Shown in pieces: positions 15,952 to 23,995 of a stretch of 34,858 nucleotides of DNA. Numbering within the stretch: position 1 is the stretch's first letter; every line of letters begins with the position of its first letter. The notes under the pieces were generated by a model. It saw nothing but the letters and a program-made list of their open reading frames with translations, had not been told where the DNA came from and ran no database searches. The position numbers and the translations under genes were made by a program. The DNA comes from Magnetococcales bacterium WMHbin3 (GTDB lineage: Bacteria; Pseudomonadota; Magnetococcia; Magnetococcales; Magnetaquicoccaceae), in the NCBI GenBank assembly GCA_002753185.1, contig PDZX01000043.1:1-34858 (forward strand), given 5' to 3'.

Positions 15952-17226
15952 TCAGACGATGAGGCTCAAACCGCCACCCTCCAGGTTGCCGGATCGGGGC
16001 GCGGGCTGCCCGGCGGGAGTCGGCTCCGCCTCTGTCAGAGGCGTCCAAGCCGACTCCCCGCCGCCGCGCCAGGGGACGAACTCCCGGCGGTCACCGGCAT
16101 TCCCGCCCTGGAAGCCCCACTCCGGCGCGGTTTGACCACCGCGACCATCCTCCACATGCACCGTCACCTCGCCCATGCCCAGGTCCTGACGGGCCAGGGC
16201 CTCGCGCAGTTGGGGCAACTGTTCGCGCAACAGAGCGCGCGCCGCCTCCGAATCGGTGGTGATCATCAGATGTACCAGATTCCGGTCATCCACCACCAGA
16301 CGCATGTCCAGGCTCCCCAACTCCTGGGGATGGAGGGTGATGCGCACCTGCTCCGAGGCGCCGGGACGGGAGATGACCCGCAGCCGACCGGTCTCGTCGG
16401 CGAGGTCCTCGGCGAACCGGGGGGCGTTGGCCTGCAAGGTGGCGCGCGGGGCGACTTCCGGCTTGTCGTCCATGGCGCGGGAGACCGGGTTGCCGGCCAG
16501 ACGCAGAAGCGATGCGAAGTCGTTCTTCTCCTCGCCGCCTTGCGCATGGAGCGAACGCACGGCATCGCCCCCGGCCAGCGCGGTCATCACCCGGATGCCC
16601 GACATCTCGAAGGTCGCCAACGACGGCTGGGCGGACGGGGTTCCGTTTTGTCCCGCCGGCATGCCAGGCGGGACGGGACGGATTTCTGCTCCCTGCCCGG
16701 CCTGACCGGCCACCCCGCTCATCGGGGGGGGCGGGAGTTCTCCTCCCGCCGACCTGATTTCCAGACCTGGCGGATGCTGGGGCATGGTGGCCTGGGGCAG
16801 CGGATGCCCAAGCAAGGGGTGCGCCACGACCTCCCGGCCATCCTGCCCTTTGCGACGATCCCTGGCCTTGTCGGCCTTGGCCACCTCTTGTTCGACCCGC
16901 GCCTCGGCGGAGTCATCGGCGGCCTCTTGCGACTCTTGCGCCTGTTGCACGGCCTGTTCCTGGCCTTCCTTACGGTCGGCGCGCAATTCGCGCAGATCCC
17001 GTTGCTGCCGCAGATGGGCCTCCAGCGCATCCTGATTACGATCCACGCGCGGCGGCTCCACCTTGTCCGTTTCCGGCCTGGCATCGGGCTTGCGCGCCTC
17101 GGCCTTGCGCAGGGCCTCCTGGAAACGGTCGGCCTCCTCCCGGACGGCCTGGGCGGAGGTCGGTTTCTCCATGGCGGGGGCGGAGCGGGGTTCCAACTGG
17201 AACAGGGACATTTTTGCTGGTGTCAT
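15952..17226 (-). CDS. fliK: Flagellar hook-length control protein FliK
   Basis: A 424-aa secreted ruler that sets hook length and triggers the export-specificity switch. The N-terminal two thirds are low-complexity, rich in Glu, Gln, Ala and Pro, with a charged helical stretch (QEAVREEADRFQEALRKAE-type). The C-terminal Flg_hook domain is clear: SEQVRITLHPQELGSLDMRL, VHLMITTDSEAARALLREQL, LRQALARQ-type helix and GEVTVHVEDG. The start is ATG 17226, since GGAG lies 7 nt upstream; ATG 17232 lies too close to it. As first gene of the run it precedes flgD by 205 nt. Confidence 0.88.
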   Translation of the reverse strand: MTPAKMSLFQLEPRSAPAMEKPTSAQAVREEADRFQEALRKAEARKPDARPETDKVEPPRVDRNQDALEAHLRQQRDLRELRADRKEGQEQAVQQAQESQEAADDSAEARVEQEVAKADKARDRRKGQDGREVVAHPLLGHPLPQATMPQHPPGLEIRSAGGELPPPPMSGVAGQAGQGAEIRPVPPGMPAGQNGTPSAQPSLATFEMSGIRVMTALAGGDAVRSLHAQGGEEKNDFASLLRLAGNPVSRAMDDKPEVAPRATLQANAPRFAEDLADETGRLRVISRPGASEQVRITLHPQELGSLDMRLVVDDRNLVHLMITTDSEAARALLREQLPQLREALARQDLGMGEVTVHVEDGRGGQTAPEWGFQGGNAGDRREFVPWRGGGESAWTPLTEAEPTPAGQPAPRSGNLEGGGLSLIV

Positions 17227-17287
17227 TAGCATACTCCGTGAGCGGATCGGCTTGGGATACGGTCGGAACGCCTTCAAGAGCACTCTT

Positions 17288-17304
17288 TATCAACCGGCAT
17301 GCCA
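17288..17304 (-). promoter_or_regulatory. Candidate sigma-54-like element upstream of fliK
   Basis: The minus strand reads TGGCAT-GCCGG-TTGATA. The -24 half and the spacing match TGGCAC-N5-TTGCW; the -12 half has GA for GC. It lies about 64 nt before the fliK ATG. The shared TGGC-N7-TTGATA pattern with the flgD element supports a common regulator, although the altered -12 base keeps this tentative. Confidence 0.4.
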
Positions 17305-17410
17305 TGTTATCAACATTATGAAATAAAAGGATTTTGCTGCGATGAAGCCCGCAACCGGCCCGGCAACTTACTCCCCCTGCAGGCAGTTTCTTCCCTCCCG
17401 CCGGGCGCCG

Positions 17411-17441
17411 TTTTTGCCGGGGCTTGCCCACACGGCAAAAA
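17411..17441 (+). promoter_or_regulatory. 9-bp inverted repeat upstream of the antitoxin gene (possible operator)
   Basis: TTTTTGCCG (17411-17419) is repeated inverted as CGGCAAAAA (17433-17441), 52 nt before the antitoxin ATG. It overlaps a weak promoter guess, TTGCCC at 17424-17429 and TATCTT at 17448-17453 with an 18-nt spacer. Phd/YefM antitoxins usually repress their own promoters by binding such palindromes. No U-run follows, so a terminator is less likely. Confidence 0.4.
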
Positions 17442-17493
17442 TGGGGATATCTTAACCAATGGATCCACCACATCCACCTGGGAAGGGACCGCA

Positions 17494-17811
17494 ATGATAC
17501 AGATCGATACCGCCGAATTTCAGGCCCACCTGCCCGACTATCTTAAAAGCGTGGAAGAGGGGGAGATCATCCGGCTCATGTCGCGAGGCCAAGTCTTCGC
17601 CTGCTTGACGCCGGAACCGAAAAGCGCCTTGCCGCTTGCAGAAAATACCGCCAAACCGGCAAGCCGATTCGAGGCCTTGCGTGGTCGCGCGGGTCCTGGT
17701 CCCACCACCGACAGCGTCATGTCCATGCTGCGTGGTTCCGTCATCGTCGGCGATATTCTGGCCCCTCTGGACGAAGAGCATGCCTGGACCGGGGACGAGG
17801 ATAACCTGTGA
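17494..17811 (+). CDS. Phd/YefM-family antitoxin, apparently without its toxin
   Basis: A 105-aa protein. The N-terminal DNA-binding fold matches Phd/YefM (IQIDTAEFQAHLPDYLKSVEEGEIIRL, then RGQVFACLTPE), and the C-terminal tail (RFEALRGRAGPGPTTDSVMSMLRG) is the flexible type that normally wraps a PIN-domain toxin. ATG 17494 has GGAAGGGA upstream; longer in-frame openings upstream lack support. No vapC-like gene follows: the next gene is on the opposite strand with a 1-nt gap. It is either an orphan or a trans-acting antitoxin. Confidence 0.75.
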   Translation: MIQIDTAEFQAHLPDYLKSVEEGEIIRLMSRGQVFACLTPEPKSALPLAENTAKPASRFEALRGRAGPGPTTDSVMSMLRGSVIVGDILAPLDEEHAWTGDEDNL

Positions 17812-17812
17812 T

Positions 17813-18010
17813 TCACATGGCCACGGCATACTCCACGGAGCGCGGATTATCCATGCGCCTACTGGCTTCGAGAATCTCCATGCCAACCAGATTCCCCGCC
17901 CGATCATAATCTAGGATCACGCCCGCCTTCTCCTCATCACTCTCATAAATAGGCGTATCAGAAAAGACGATCCTCAGGACATCCACCTCAAGGTCATATG
18001 TAACTTTCAT
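17813..18010 (-). CDS. DUF2283 protein (putative antitoxin partner)
   Basis: A 65-aa protein matching DUF2283: MKVTYDLEVDVLRIVFSDTP, ESDEEKAGVILDYDRAGNLVGMEIL. It is acidic and small, as antitoxins tend to be, and follows a DUF4258 gene whose stop overlaps its ATG (ATGA at 18007-18010). DUF4258/DUF2283 pairs are a recurring toxin-antitoxin-like arrangement; the assignment here rests on that pairing, not on activity data. ATG 18010 is preferred to 18022 because of the overlap. Confidence 0.75.
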   Translation of the reverse strand: MKVTYDLEVDVLRIVFSDTPIYESDEEKAGVILDYDRAGNLVGMEILEASRRMDNPRSVEYAVAM

Positions 18011-18267
18011 ATTTTTTTCCAATATTTAGCAATCTTGCTGGTTCGGTAAACCGTAACAACCACGACCGGATCCACCAGGGGATTCACGAGCACCCTGATC
18101 AAGAACCATCGATCCTCTTCAAAGCGAATCCGCGACTGGAAGGCAACCAGAGACTCTCTTTCCTCAACGACCTGATGTGGTTCTCGCAAGATCGTTCGCA
18201 CAAGATCTTCCGTGATCCCACGCTGCCACATCTCCTGGCTGGCATGCTTGGAAATGCGATAATTCAT
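18007..18267 (-). CDS. DUF4258 protein (putative toxin)
   Basis: An 86-aa basic protein with the DUF4258 layout: YRISKHASQEMWQRGITEDLVRTIL, then PHQVVEER, and a C-terminal VVVVTVYRTSKIAKYW. The HA..M..RGI motif and the final strand resemble small RNase-like toxin folds. Its ATG at 18267 immediately follows the stop of the nitronate monooxygenase gene (TGAATG), so it depends on that transcript. It would be neutralised by the DUF2283 protein if the pair is a true toxin-antitoxin module. Confidence 0.72.
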   Translation of the reverse strand: MNYRISKHASQEMWQRGITEDLVRTILREPHQVVEERESLVAFQSRIRFEEDRWFLIRVLVNPLVDPVVVVTVYRTSKIAKYWKKI

Positions 18268-19260
18268 TCACCCGCCCACCCCGGCCACCAGTTCCGCGAT
18301 GATCCCGGCGGCGGGTTGAATGGAGCGCACCATGCCCACGCTCTGACCGGCCATCACCGAACCGAACTCCACGTCGCCATCGATGGCGGCGCGGCGCAGG
18401 GCGCCAGCCCAGAACCGTTCCAGATCCAGTTGCGCATCCGCGCGCGCCTTGCGGCCCGCCCGCACTTCTTCGAGCATCGCCAGTTGCAACTGGTTGAAGC
18501 GCTCGGTCCCCTTGTTGACCAGGGCGCGCACCGGGATCACCGGCAAGGCGGAATCGAACTGCACCGTCACCTGGGCATCCCTGGATTGCGCCTTGATGAA
18601 ACATTGCTTGAAATTGTCGTGGGCGATGCACTCCGTGGCGCAGACGAAACGGGTCCCCACCTGCACCCCTGCCGCGCCCAGTCGCGCCATGGCGGCGGTC
18701 ATCGCCCCGTTGGCGATCCCCCCGGCCACGAAGACCGGCACCTCCGGGACATGGGGCAGGATCTCCTGCGCCAGCACCGTGGTGGAAACCGGCCCCACAT
18801 GTCCCCCGGCCTCGTGCCCCTCGATGATCAGGGCATCCGCGCCGCGCTGGATAAAACGACGCGCCAGGGCGAGCGAGGGGGCGAACAGGATCACCCGGAT
18901 CCCGGCGGCCCGCAAGGCATCGATGGTCTCGTTGCGGGGAATGCCCCCCGCCAGGACGCAATGGGTCATCCGCTCCGCGATGACCATCTCCACATAGGCG
19001 GGCAGGTCAGGATTCATGGTGATCAGGTTGATGCCGAACGGCTGGTCGGTCAACCCCCTGGTGGCGCGGATCTCCTCCTGCGCCAACGCCACCGGCATGC
19101 TCCCGGTGGCCAGGACGCCGAACCCCCCGGCATTGGAAATGGCGGCCACCAGATGCCGCTCCGACAGCCACGACATGGCCCCTCCGAGCACGGGATGCCG
19201 GGTGCCCAGAAAGGCCGCGCCCCGCGTCCAGGAGTCCGGTGGCAAGGTGTGCGATGTCAT
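18268..19260 (-). CDS. Nitronate monooxygenase-type FMN enzyme
   Basis: A 330-aa TIM-barrel flavoprotein of the 2-nitropropane dioxygenase family, expected to oxidise alkyl nitronates with FMN and oxygen, or to act as an enoyl-reductase-like relative. Visible motifs: HPVLGGAMSWLSERHLVAAISNAGGFGVL at the N-terminus, PFGINLITM, a catalytic-type His in EGHEAGGHVG, PVFVAGGIANGAM, and GAAGVQVGTRFV near the phosphate site. ATG 19260 is supported by GGAGAGAG upstream. It lies after the terminator of the next gene and probably has its own promoter in the short gap. The true substrate cannot be told from the sequence. Confidence 0.85.
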   Translation of the reverse strand: MTSHTLPPDSWTRGAAFLGTRHPVLGGAMSWLSERHLVAAISNAGGFGVLATGSMPVALAQEEIRATRGLTDQPFGINLITMNPDLPAYVEMVIAERMTHCVLAGGIPRNETIDALRAAGIRVILFAPSLALARRFIQRGADALIIEGHEAGGHVGPVSTTVLAQEILPHVPEVPVFVAGGIANGAMTAAMARLGAAGVQVGTRFVCATECIAHDNFKQCFIKAQSRDAQVTVQFDSALPVIPVRALVNKGTERFNQLQLAMLEEVRAGRKARADAQLDLERFWAGALRRAAIDGDVEFGSVMAGQSVGMVRSIQPAAGIIAELVAGVGG

Positions 19261-19285
19261 GAGACTCTCTCCATGTGCTTTGTTG

Positions 19286-19313
19286 AAAAAAAAACCGGGC
19301 AACTCGCCCGGTT
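19286..19313 (-). terminator. Intrinsic terminator of the 132-aa hypothetical gene
   Basis: On the minus strand, AACCGGGC pairs with GCCCGGTT around a 5-nt loop and is followed by a run of T (the A tract 19286-19294 on the plus strand). It lies 28 nt after the stop at 19341 and separates that gene from the nitronate monooxygenase gene. Confidence 0.9.
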
Positions 19314-19340
19314 CTTTCGCTGCCACGAGAATGCAGCCGT

Positions 19341-19739
19341 TCAGGCCGCCGCCGCGATCTCTCCAGACAGTTCGTCGTCCTCGTCCACCGGCAGGATCGG
19401 CTGGGGTTTGATCTGGGCCGCGTTGCGCCGCGAGGAGGGACCGATACAGACCTTCAGCCGCTCTTCCAGCCGGTTCAACGCCCACTTGGGATCGATGTTC
19501 ACCAGGGAGCAGATCCAGTTGAAGGAGCCAGGCTCCATGGAGGAGGAGTGGAACCATTTCCGCAACGTGCGATAGTCGTAGCGAAACACCGGATCCTCCA
19601 TCACCGCCGGATCCTGCCGGTAGCGCTCCAGGGCCACCAGATCCCGTACCGCCCGATCCATGACCGCCATCCAGAGGTGGGTATCGTTGTTGTCCACCGC
19701 CGGCTCGTGCAGGATCTCCGAAACGACTGATTTATTCAT
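19341..19739 (-). CDS. Hypothetical protein, 132 aa, possible helix-turn-helix type
   Basis: I do not recognise a named family. ATG 19739 has AGGGAGAG upstream. The central block (LVALERYRQDP to LRKWFHSSSMEPGSFNWICSLVNIDPKWALNRLEE) resembles small proteins in which WF, then SF..IC, then a GIDP-like turn and a helix form a possible DNA-binding helix-turn-helix; that resemblance is only by eye. The C-terminus is acidic (VDEDDELSGE). It is divergent from cheA across a 364-nt gap and ends in its own terminator, so it is a single-gene unit. A local regulator of the chemosensory operon is one possibility. Confidence 0.6.
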   Translation of the reverse strand: MNKSVVSEILHEPAVDNNDTHLWMAVMDRAVRDLVALERYRQDPAVMEDPVFRYDYRTLRKWFHSSSMEPGSFNWICSLVNIDPKWALNRLEERLKVCIGPSSRRNAAQIKPQPILPVDEDDELSGEIAAAA

Positions 19740-20103
19740 AATCTCAACTCTCCCTGTTAGACTTGAAAAGCAAATGTCTGTAGAATGGAGTCCGCATGGG
19801 ATCGACCCACGGAACACGCCTCCCGGCGGCCTCGGTCACAATTTGTAACAGGCGCGCCGGACAGAATGATACGCTGAAACTGATTCAGTCTAGCCGAACC
19901 GTTCCGAAAATGATATAAAAATTTTCAGCTCTCTGCATTTTTATGGCTCCCTGACGGGAAATTGCATCCATGGCAGGGAATTGACGGCGGCGTGCCTTGC
20001 TTTTCGCTTACATTGTCAGTAGAATGAATCGCAATCGAATGAAAGTCACAAACCGTAACAACCGTAACAAGAAACGCCACGCGGCGCTGGGGGAAATTTC
20101 CAT
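19740..20103 (+). promoter_or_regulatory. Divergent intergenic region before cheA
   Basis: This gap of 364 nt has no gene. It holds a near-palindrome gtcacaatttgtaac (19835-19849), a perfect 11-nt palindrome actgattcagt (19879-19889), a GCCGAACC box just after it that is weakly like a sigma-28 -10 element, and a tandem 9-mer accgtaaca at 20052-20060 and 20061-20069. GGGGG lies about 12 nt before the cheA ATG. The promoters for the divergent genes must be here, but no hexamer pair is convincing. Confidence 0.5.
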
Positions 20104-23100
20104 ATGTCCGAGGAAGATGATGAACTGTTGGGCATGTTCGTGCAGGAAGCCACGGAACACCTGGAGACCATCGAACCCGACCTCCTGACGCTGGAGGAAC
20201 AAGGGGACAACACCGACCCGGAAATCATCAACCGGCTCTTCCGTGGCGTCCACTCGATCAAAGGCTCGGCCGGATTCTTCGGCCTGTCCAGCATCACCAA
20301 GCTGAGCCACACCATGGAAAACCTCCTGGGCAAAGTCCGGGAAAAGTCCATGTCGGTGACCCCCGCCGTCACCGACAGCCTGCTGTCGGGTCTGGACAAG
20401 CTGCAAACCATGATCCATGACGTGACCGGCAGCGATGCCGTGGACGCCAGCGAGCAGATCGCCACCATCCAGGCCATCCTGGAGGGGGCCGGCATGGCCA
20501 TCTCCCCGCCCAAGGAACTCCCGAAACCCGCCGCGCCCGAAGAAAAACCCGCCGAAAAACCGGCGGCCGACAACGGCCCGAAAGGGGTCGTCCTGACCGC
20601 CACCGCCCTGCCGCCGACCCCCCCAAAAAGCGCCGCGCCGGCCGGTGGACACTCCTTCAACCTCGAGAACCATCTGGCGGACGTGACCGACGCCATCACC
20701 CACGGTCGCCGCTTCTACGTAGTCACCAACAGCCTGCCCGCAGGCAAGGAAGACAAGGTCACCCAGTACAACACGATCAAGGCGCTGATGGAATCGGTCG
20801 GGGCCATCGTCGCCACCCAGCCCTCCTTCGACTCCAACAAGGAGTTGGAAGCGCTGAGCGACACCACGGTGTACACCCTCATCTCCACGGTGCTGGAGGA
20901 GGATCTGCTGTTGTCCCTGCTGCAACTCGACGCCTCGCTGCTCGAAAAGCTGCCGACCCCCGCCATGCCCGCGACGGCGCCGGCGCCAGCGACCGCCGCC
21001 GCGCCCGCAGCCAGGAAACCGACCCCGCGCGCGCCCCCAGCCGACGACGAAGACGAGAACCAACCCCCGGAGGAAGCGCCGTATGTCCCGCGCCTGCGCA
21101 AACCCAGACAGGCCCCGCTGCCCAAGAAAAGCTCCACCACCCGCGTGGAGAGCAGCACGGGCAAAAGCTCCAATCCCATGGTGGAAGAGACGTTGCGCGT
21201 CAGCGTCTCCCTGCTGGACGAACTGATCAACAACGCCGGCGAACTGGTGCTGGCGCGCAACCAGTTGTCGCGCGCCGCCGTGGAGGTGCAGGCGAAATTC
21301 CCCCACTTCGGGCCGCTGGTGCAAAACCTCGACTCCATCACCAGCCGGATCCAGGAACGGGTGATGCAGGCGCGCATGCAGCCGGTTTCGGTGGTCTTCA
21401 ACAAGTTCCCCCGCATCGTGCGCGACCTGGCCCATAAACTGGGCAAAAAGATCGATCTGGAACTGCGCGGCGGCGACGTGGACCTGGACAAATCGGTGAT
21501 CGAGCACCTCTCCGATCCCCTGACCCACATGATCCGCAACGTGGCCGACCATGCCATCGAACTCCCGCAGGACCGCCTGGCCATGCACAAGCCGGAGGCG
21601 GGTCAGGTGGAACTGGCCGCCTATCACGAAAACGGCCTGGTCAACATCGCCCTCTCCGACGACGGCGCCGGCATCGACGCCGAACGGGTCAAGGCCAAGG
21701 CCCTGGAACGCGGCCTGATCACCGAACGCCAGGCCGACACCATGAGCGAGGAGGACGCCCTGGATCTGATCTTCGCACCGGGGTTCTCCATGGCCAAAAA
21801 GGTCTCGGACGTCTCCGGTCGCGGTGTGGGCATGGACGTGGTGCGCACCAACATCGAAAAACTCGGCGGCACGGTGCAGATTCAATCCAAGGTGGGCAAG
21901 GGGACCACCATCACCCTGAAGCTCCCCCTGACCCTGGCCATCATCCCGGCCATGATCGTCTCGGCGGGCCGCCAGCGCTTCGCCATTCCCGAAATCGGCC
22001 TGGTGGAGATCGTGCGCGTGGCCGAGTCGGATCGCGCCCAGCAGATCGAAATCGTGGGCAACGCGCCGGTCCTGCGGCTGCGCAACATGCTGCTGCCGCT
22101 GGTGGATCTGGCCGACGTGCTGGACATCCCCAGGAACTGGCCCCCCAACAGCAGCGACCCGGAACGGCGGGAACGCCTCTCCGACCGGCGCGCCACCCAA
22201 AAGAAGGCGCAGGAGGCCGCCTTCTCCACCGCCAATCCGAAAGCCGGCGTGAAGAGCGCCAACGCCATCAAAGAGGAGCGCCGCGACGGGCCAAACGGCG
22301 ACCGGCGCGATCCCAACAATCTGGTGGCCTACGTCATGGTCCTGAACGTCGGCGGCAACGAGTTCGGCATGGTGGTGGACGAGGTGCTGGACAGCGAGGA
22401 GATCGTGGTGAAACCCCTGCCCGCCTTCTTCAAGGACAACCCCTGCTTTTCCGCCACCACCATCCTGGGCGATGGCAGCGTCTCGCTCATCATCGACTAC
22501 GCCGGTCTCATGGAACAGGCCAAGATCAACTTCAGCAACGTGGAAAGGGCCACCCGCATGGACCTGGACGAGGAACGACGCGCCGCCCTGCGGGAAAAAC
22601 AGAACATCATCCTGCTGGAAACCGGCACCGGACTCATCATGGGCATCGTCCACAGCATGGTCCGCCGCGTGGAGAAAATCTCCCCGGTTCTCCTGGACAC
22701 CATCGGCGGTCTGCCGTATGTCCGTTACGACGGCAAAACCTTCCGGGCCATCTACCCCGACATGGTGATGGGGCTGGAAGGGATGGGACTCTCCCGCAGC
22801 AACGCCGATTCCGACGAGGAGGAGGATGGCAATCTCTGCATGGTGGTGCCCAACATCCCGGACCTGCAGGCGGGACTCATCTTCTCGCGCATCATCGACA
22901 CGCGGGAAACCAACATCGACCTGGACTGCCGGGCCATTCAGGCCCCCGGTCTGTTCGGGTCGGCCCAGATCGACGACCGCGTGGTGCTCTTTCCGGATGT
23001 CAACGCCGTGTTCGAAATGGCCGGCATCCGCCCGCCCGCACCGCCGCCCAGCGTGGAAGGGGGTGGCTTCCGGGTGCTGGTGGTGGACGACACCCCGTTC

Positions 23101-23424
23101 CTGCGGGTGCTGACCAGCAACTACCTCTCTTCGGTGGGGTTCTCGGTGGATCAGGCCGAAGACGGCCAGGCCGCCATCCAGAAGTTGAACCTGGGCAATT
23201 ACGACCTGCTGGTGACCGACCTCAACATGCCGGTGATGGATGGCTTCGAACTGGCCAACGAACTGAACGGCACCCGGCACGCGGACCTGCCGATGATCGC
23301 CACCACCTCCTCCATCTCCTCGGAGCTGGAGGACCGGTGCCTGCGCACCGGCTTCGTCAGTTGCGTCCCGAACATCGACAAGAACCGGTTGCTCAAGGTG
23401 GTCTCCACCTTGCGTCACCGCTGA
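20104..23424 (+). CDS. cheA: Hybrid chemotaxis histidine kinase CheA with two CheW-like domains and a C-terminal receiver
   Basis: An 1106-aa kinase. P1 (HPt) has the phospho-acceptor H50 in HSIKGSAGF. A regulatory domain at about 190-290 stands where P2 is expected, and a Pro/Ala linker follows. P3 dimerisation starts at VEETLRVSVSLLDELINNAG. The P4 ATPase has H475/N479 (HMIRNVADHAIE), DDGAGID (519-525) and GRGVGMDVV (about 572-580). P5 is interrupted by a charged insert (about 680-740), and a second CheW-like domain follows (QNIILLETGTGLIMGIVHSM to FRAIYPDMVMGL). The receiver starts at about 988 with D995/D996 and phospho-acceptor D1039. The receiver lacks the usual lysine before the last helix. 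It heads the chemosensory operon and should phosphorylate the CheY, CheB and PP2C-linked receivers. Confidence 0.93.
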   Translation: MSEEDDELLGMFVQEATEHLETIEPDLLTLEEQGDNTDPEIINRLFRGVHSIKGSAGFFGLSSITKLSHTMENLLGKVREKSMSVTPAVTDSLLSGLDKLQTMIHDVTGSDAVDASEQIATIQAILEGAGMAISPPKELPKPAAPEEKPAEKPAADNGPKGVVLTATALPPTPPKSAAPAGGHSFNLENHLADVTDAITHGRRFYVVTNSLPAGKEDKVTQYNTIKALMESVGAIVATQPSFDSNKELEALSDTTVYTLISTVLEEDLLLSLLQLDASLLEKLPTPAMPATAPAPATAAAPAARKPTPRAPPADDEDENQPPEEAPYVPRLRKPRQAPLPKKSSTTRVESSTGKSSNPMVEETLRVSVSLLDELINNAGELVLARNQLSRAAVEVQAKFPHFGPLVQNLDSITSRIQERVMQARMQPVSVVFNKFPRIVRDLAHKLGKKIDLELRGGDVDLDKSVIEHLSDPLTHMIRNVADHAIELPQDRLAMHKPEAGQVELAAYHENGLVNIALSDDGAGIDAERVKAKALERGLITERQADTMSEEDALDLIFAPGFSMAKKVSDVSGRGVGMDVVRTNIEKLGGTVQIQSKVGKGTTITLKLPLTLAIIPAMIVSAGRQRFAIPEIGLVEIVRVAESDRAQQIEIVGNAPVLRLRNMLLPLVDLADVLDIPRNWPPNSSDPERRERLSDRRATQKKAQEAAFSTANPKAGVKSANAIKEERRDGPNGDRRDPNNLVAYVMVLNVGGNEFGMVVDEVLDSEEIVVKPLPAFFKDNPCFSATTILGDGSVSLIIDYAGLMEQAKINFSNVERATRMDLDEERRAALREKQNIILLETGTGLIMGIVHSMVRRVEKISPVLLDTIGGLPYVRYDGKTFRAIYPDMVMGLEGMGLSRSNADSDEEEDGNLCMVVPNIPDLQAGLIFSRIIDTRETNIDLDCRAIQAPGLFGSAQIDDRVVLFPDVNAVFEMAGIRPPAPPPSVEGGGFRVLVVDDTPFLRVLTSNYLSSVGFSVDQAEDGQAAIQKLNLGNYDLLVTDLNMPVMDGFELANELNGTRHADLPMIATTSSISSELEDRCLRTGFVSCVPNIDKNRLLKVVSTLRHR

Positions 23425-23496
23425 CGCGCGTGCCTCTTGACCCGGTCGCCGGCATGAGACACCATTGACCTGATTGCAAACGGAGACACAAACACC

Positions 23497-23988
23497 ATGC
23501 TCGTCAGCACATTCACTTTGGGAGAACTCTACCTGGGCATCAACATCCGCTTGGTGCGAGAGATCAACCGCTCCATGGAGTGTACGCCGGTGCCCGGTTC
23601 TCCGAACTATATCCGCGGCATGTTGAACATTCGCGGCCGGGTCATCACCCTCTTCGACCTGAAGACCCGTCTCGGCTGGTCCAGGCAGGAGTCGGGCGAA
23701 CCGAAAACCAAGCATTACAACGTCATCATGAAAACCAGGGACGAAGTGCTCAAAATCGACCAGGAGCTTGCCCTGACCAAATGTCCCTGGGAAGATCCGG
23801 TGGGGTTGGCCGTGGACCAGCTCGGGGACGTGCGCGACATCGTGGACGACAACATCCTCCCCCCGCCGGCCAACCTGACGGGCATCTCTGCGGACTTCAT
23901 TCATGGCGTAGTGGAGTTCGAACGCAACCTGCTGATTATCCTGGACGTGGCCACGGTCCTTGGACTGAACAGCCAGGCATCAAGTTGA
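23497..23988 (+). CDS. cheW: CheW-type coupling protein
   Basis: A 163-aa protein that links receptors to CheA. The CheW fold is clear: [22 protein letters not shown], then [47 protein letters not shown], and a closing [21 protein letters not shown] roughly 20-residue insert ([20 protein letters not shown] to LTKCPWED) sits in the middle, making it slightly longer than classical CheW. ATG 23497 follows a GGAG. It is 72 nt after cheA and 7 nt before the receptor gene. Confidence 0.93.
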   Translation: MLVSTFTLGELYLGINIRLVREINRSMECTPVPGSPNYIRGMLNIRGRVITLFDLKTRLGWSRQESGEPKTKHYNVIMKTRDEVLKIDQELALTKCPWEDPVGLAVDQLGDVRDIVDDNILPPPANLTGISADFIHGVVEFERNLLIILDVATVLGLNSQASS

Positions 23989-23995
23989 ACCGGTA

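Noticed and set aside
17299..17493. Longer N-terminus for the antitoxin, in frame from 17299
   Set aside because: The family begins at the MIQIDTAEF segment, ATG 17494 has a good ribosome binding site, and the extension would run through the candidate operator.
20008..23904. Long minus-strand open frame of 1298 codons over cheA and cheW
   Set aside because: It is antisense to two genes with full domain support, has His/Gln/Gly-rich sequence typical of the reverse frame of high-GC genes, and shows no family motif.
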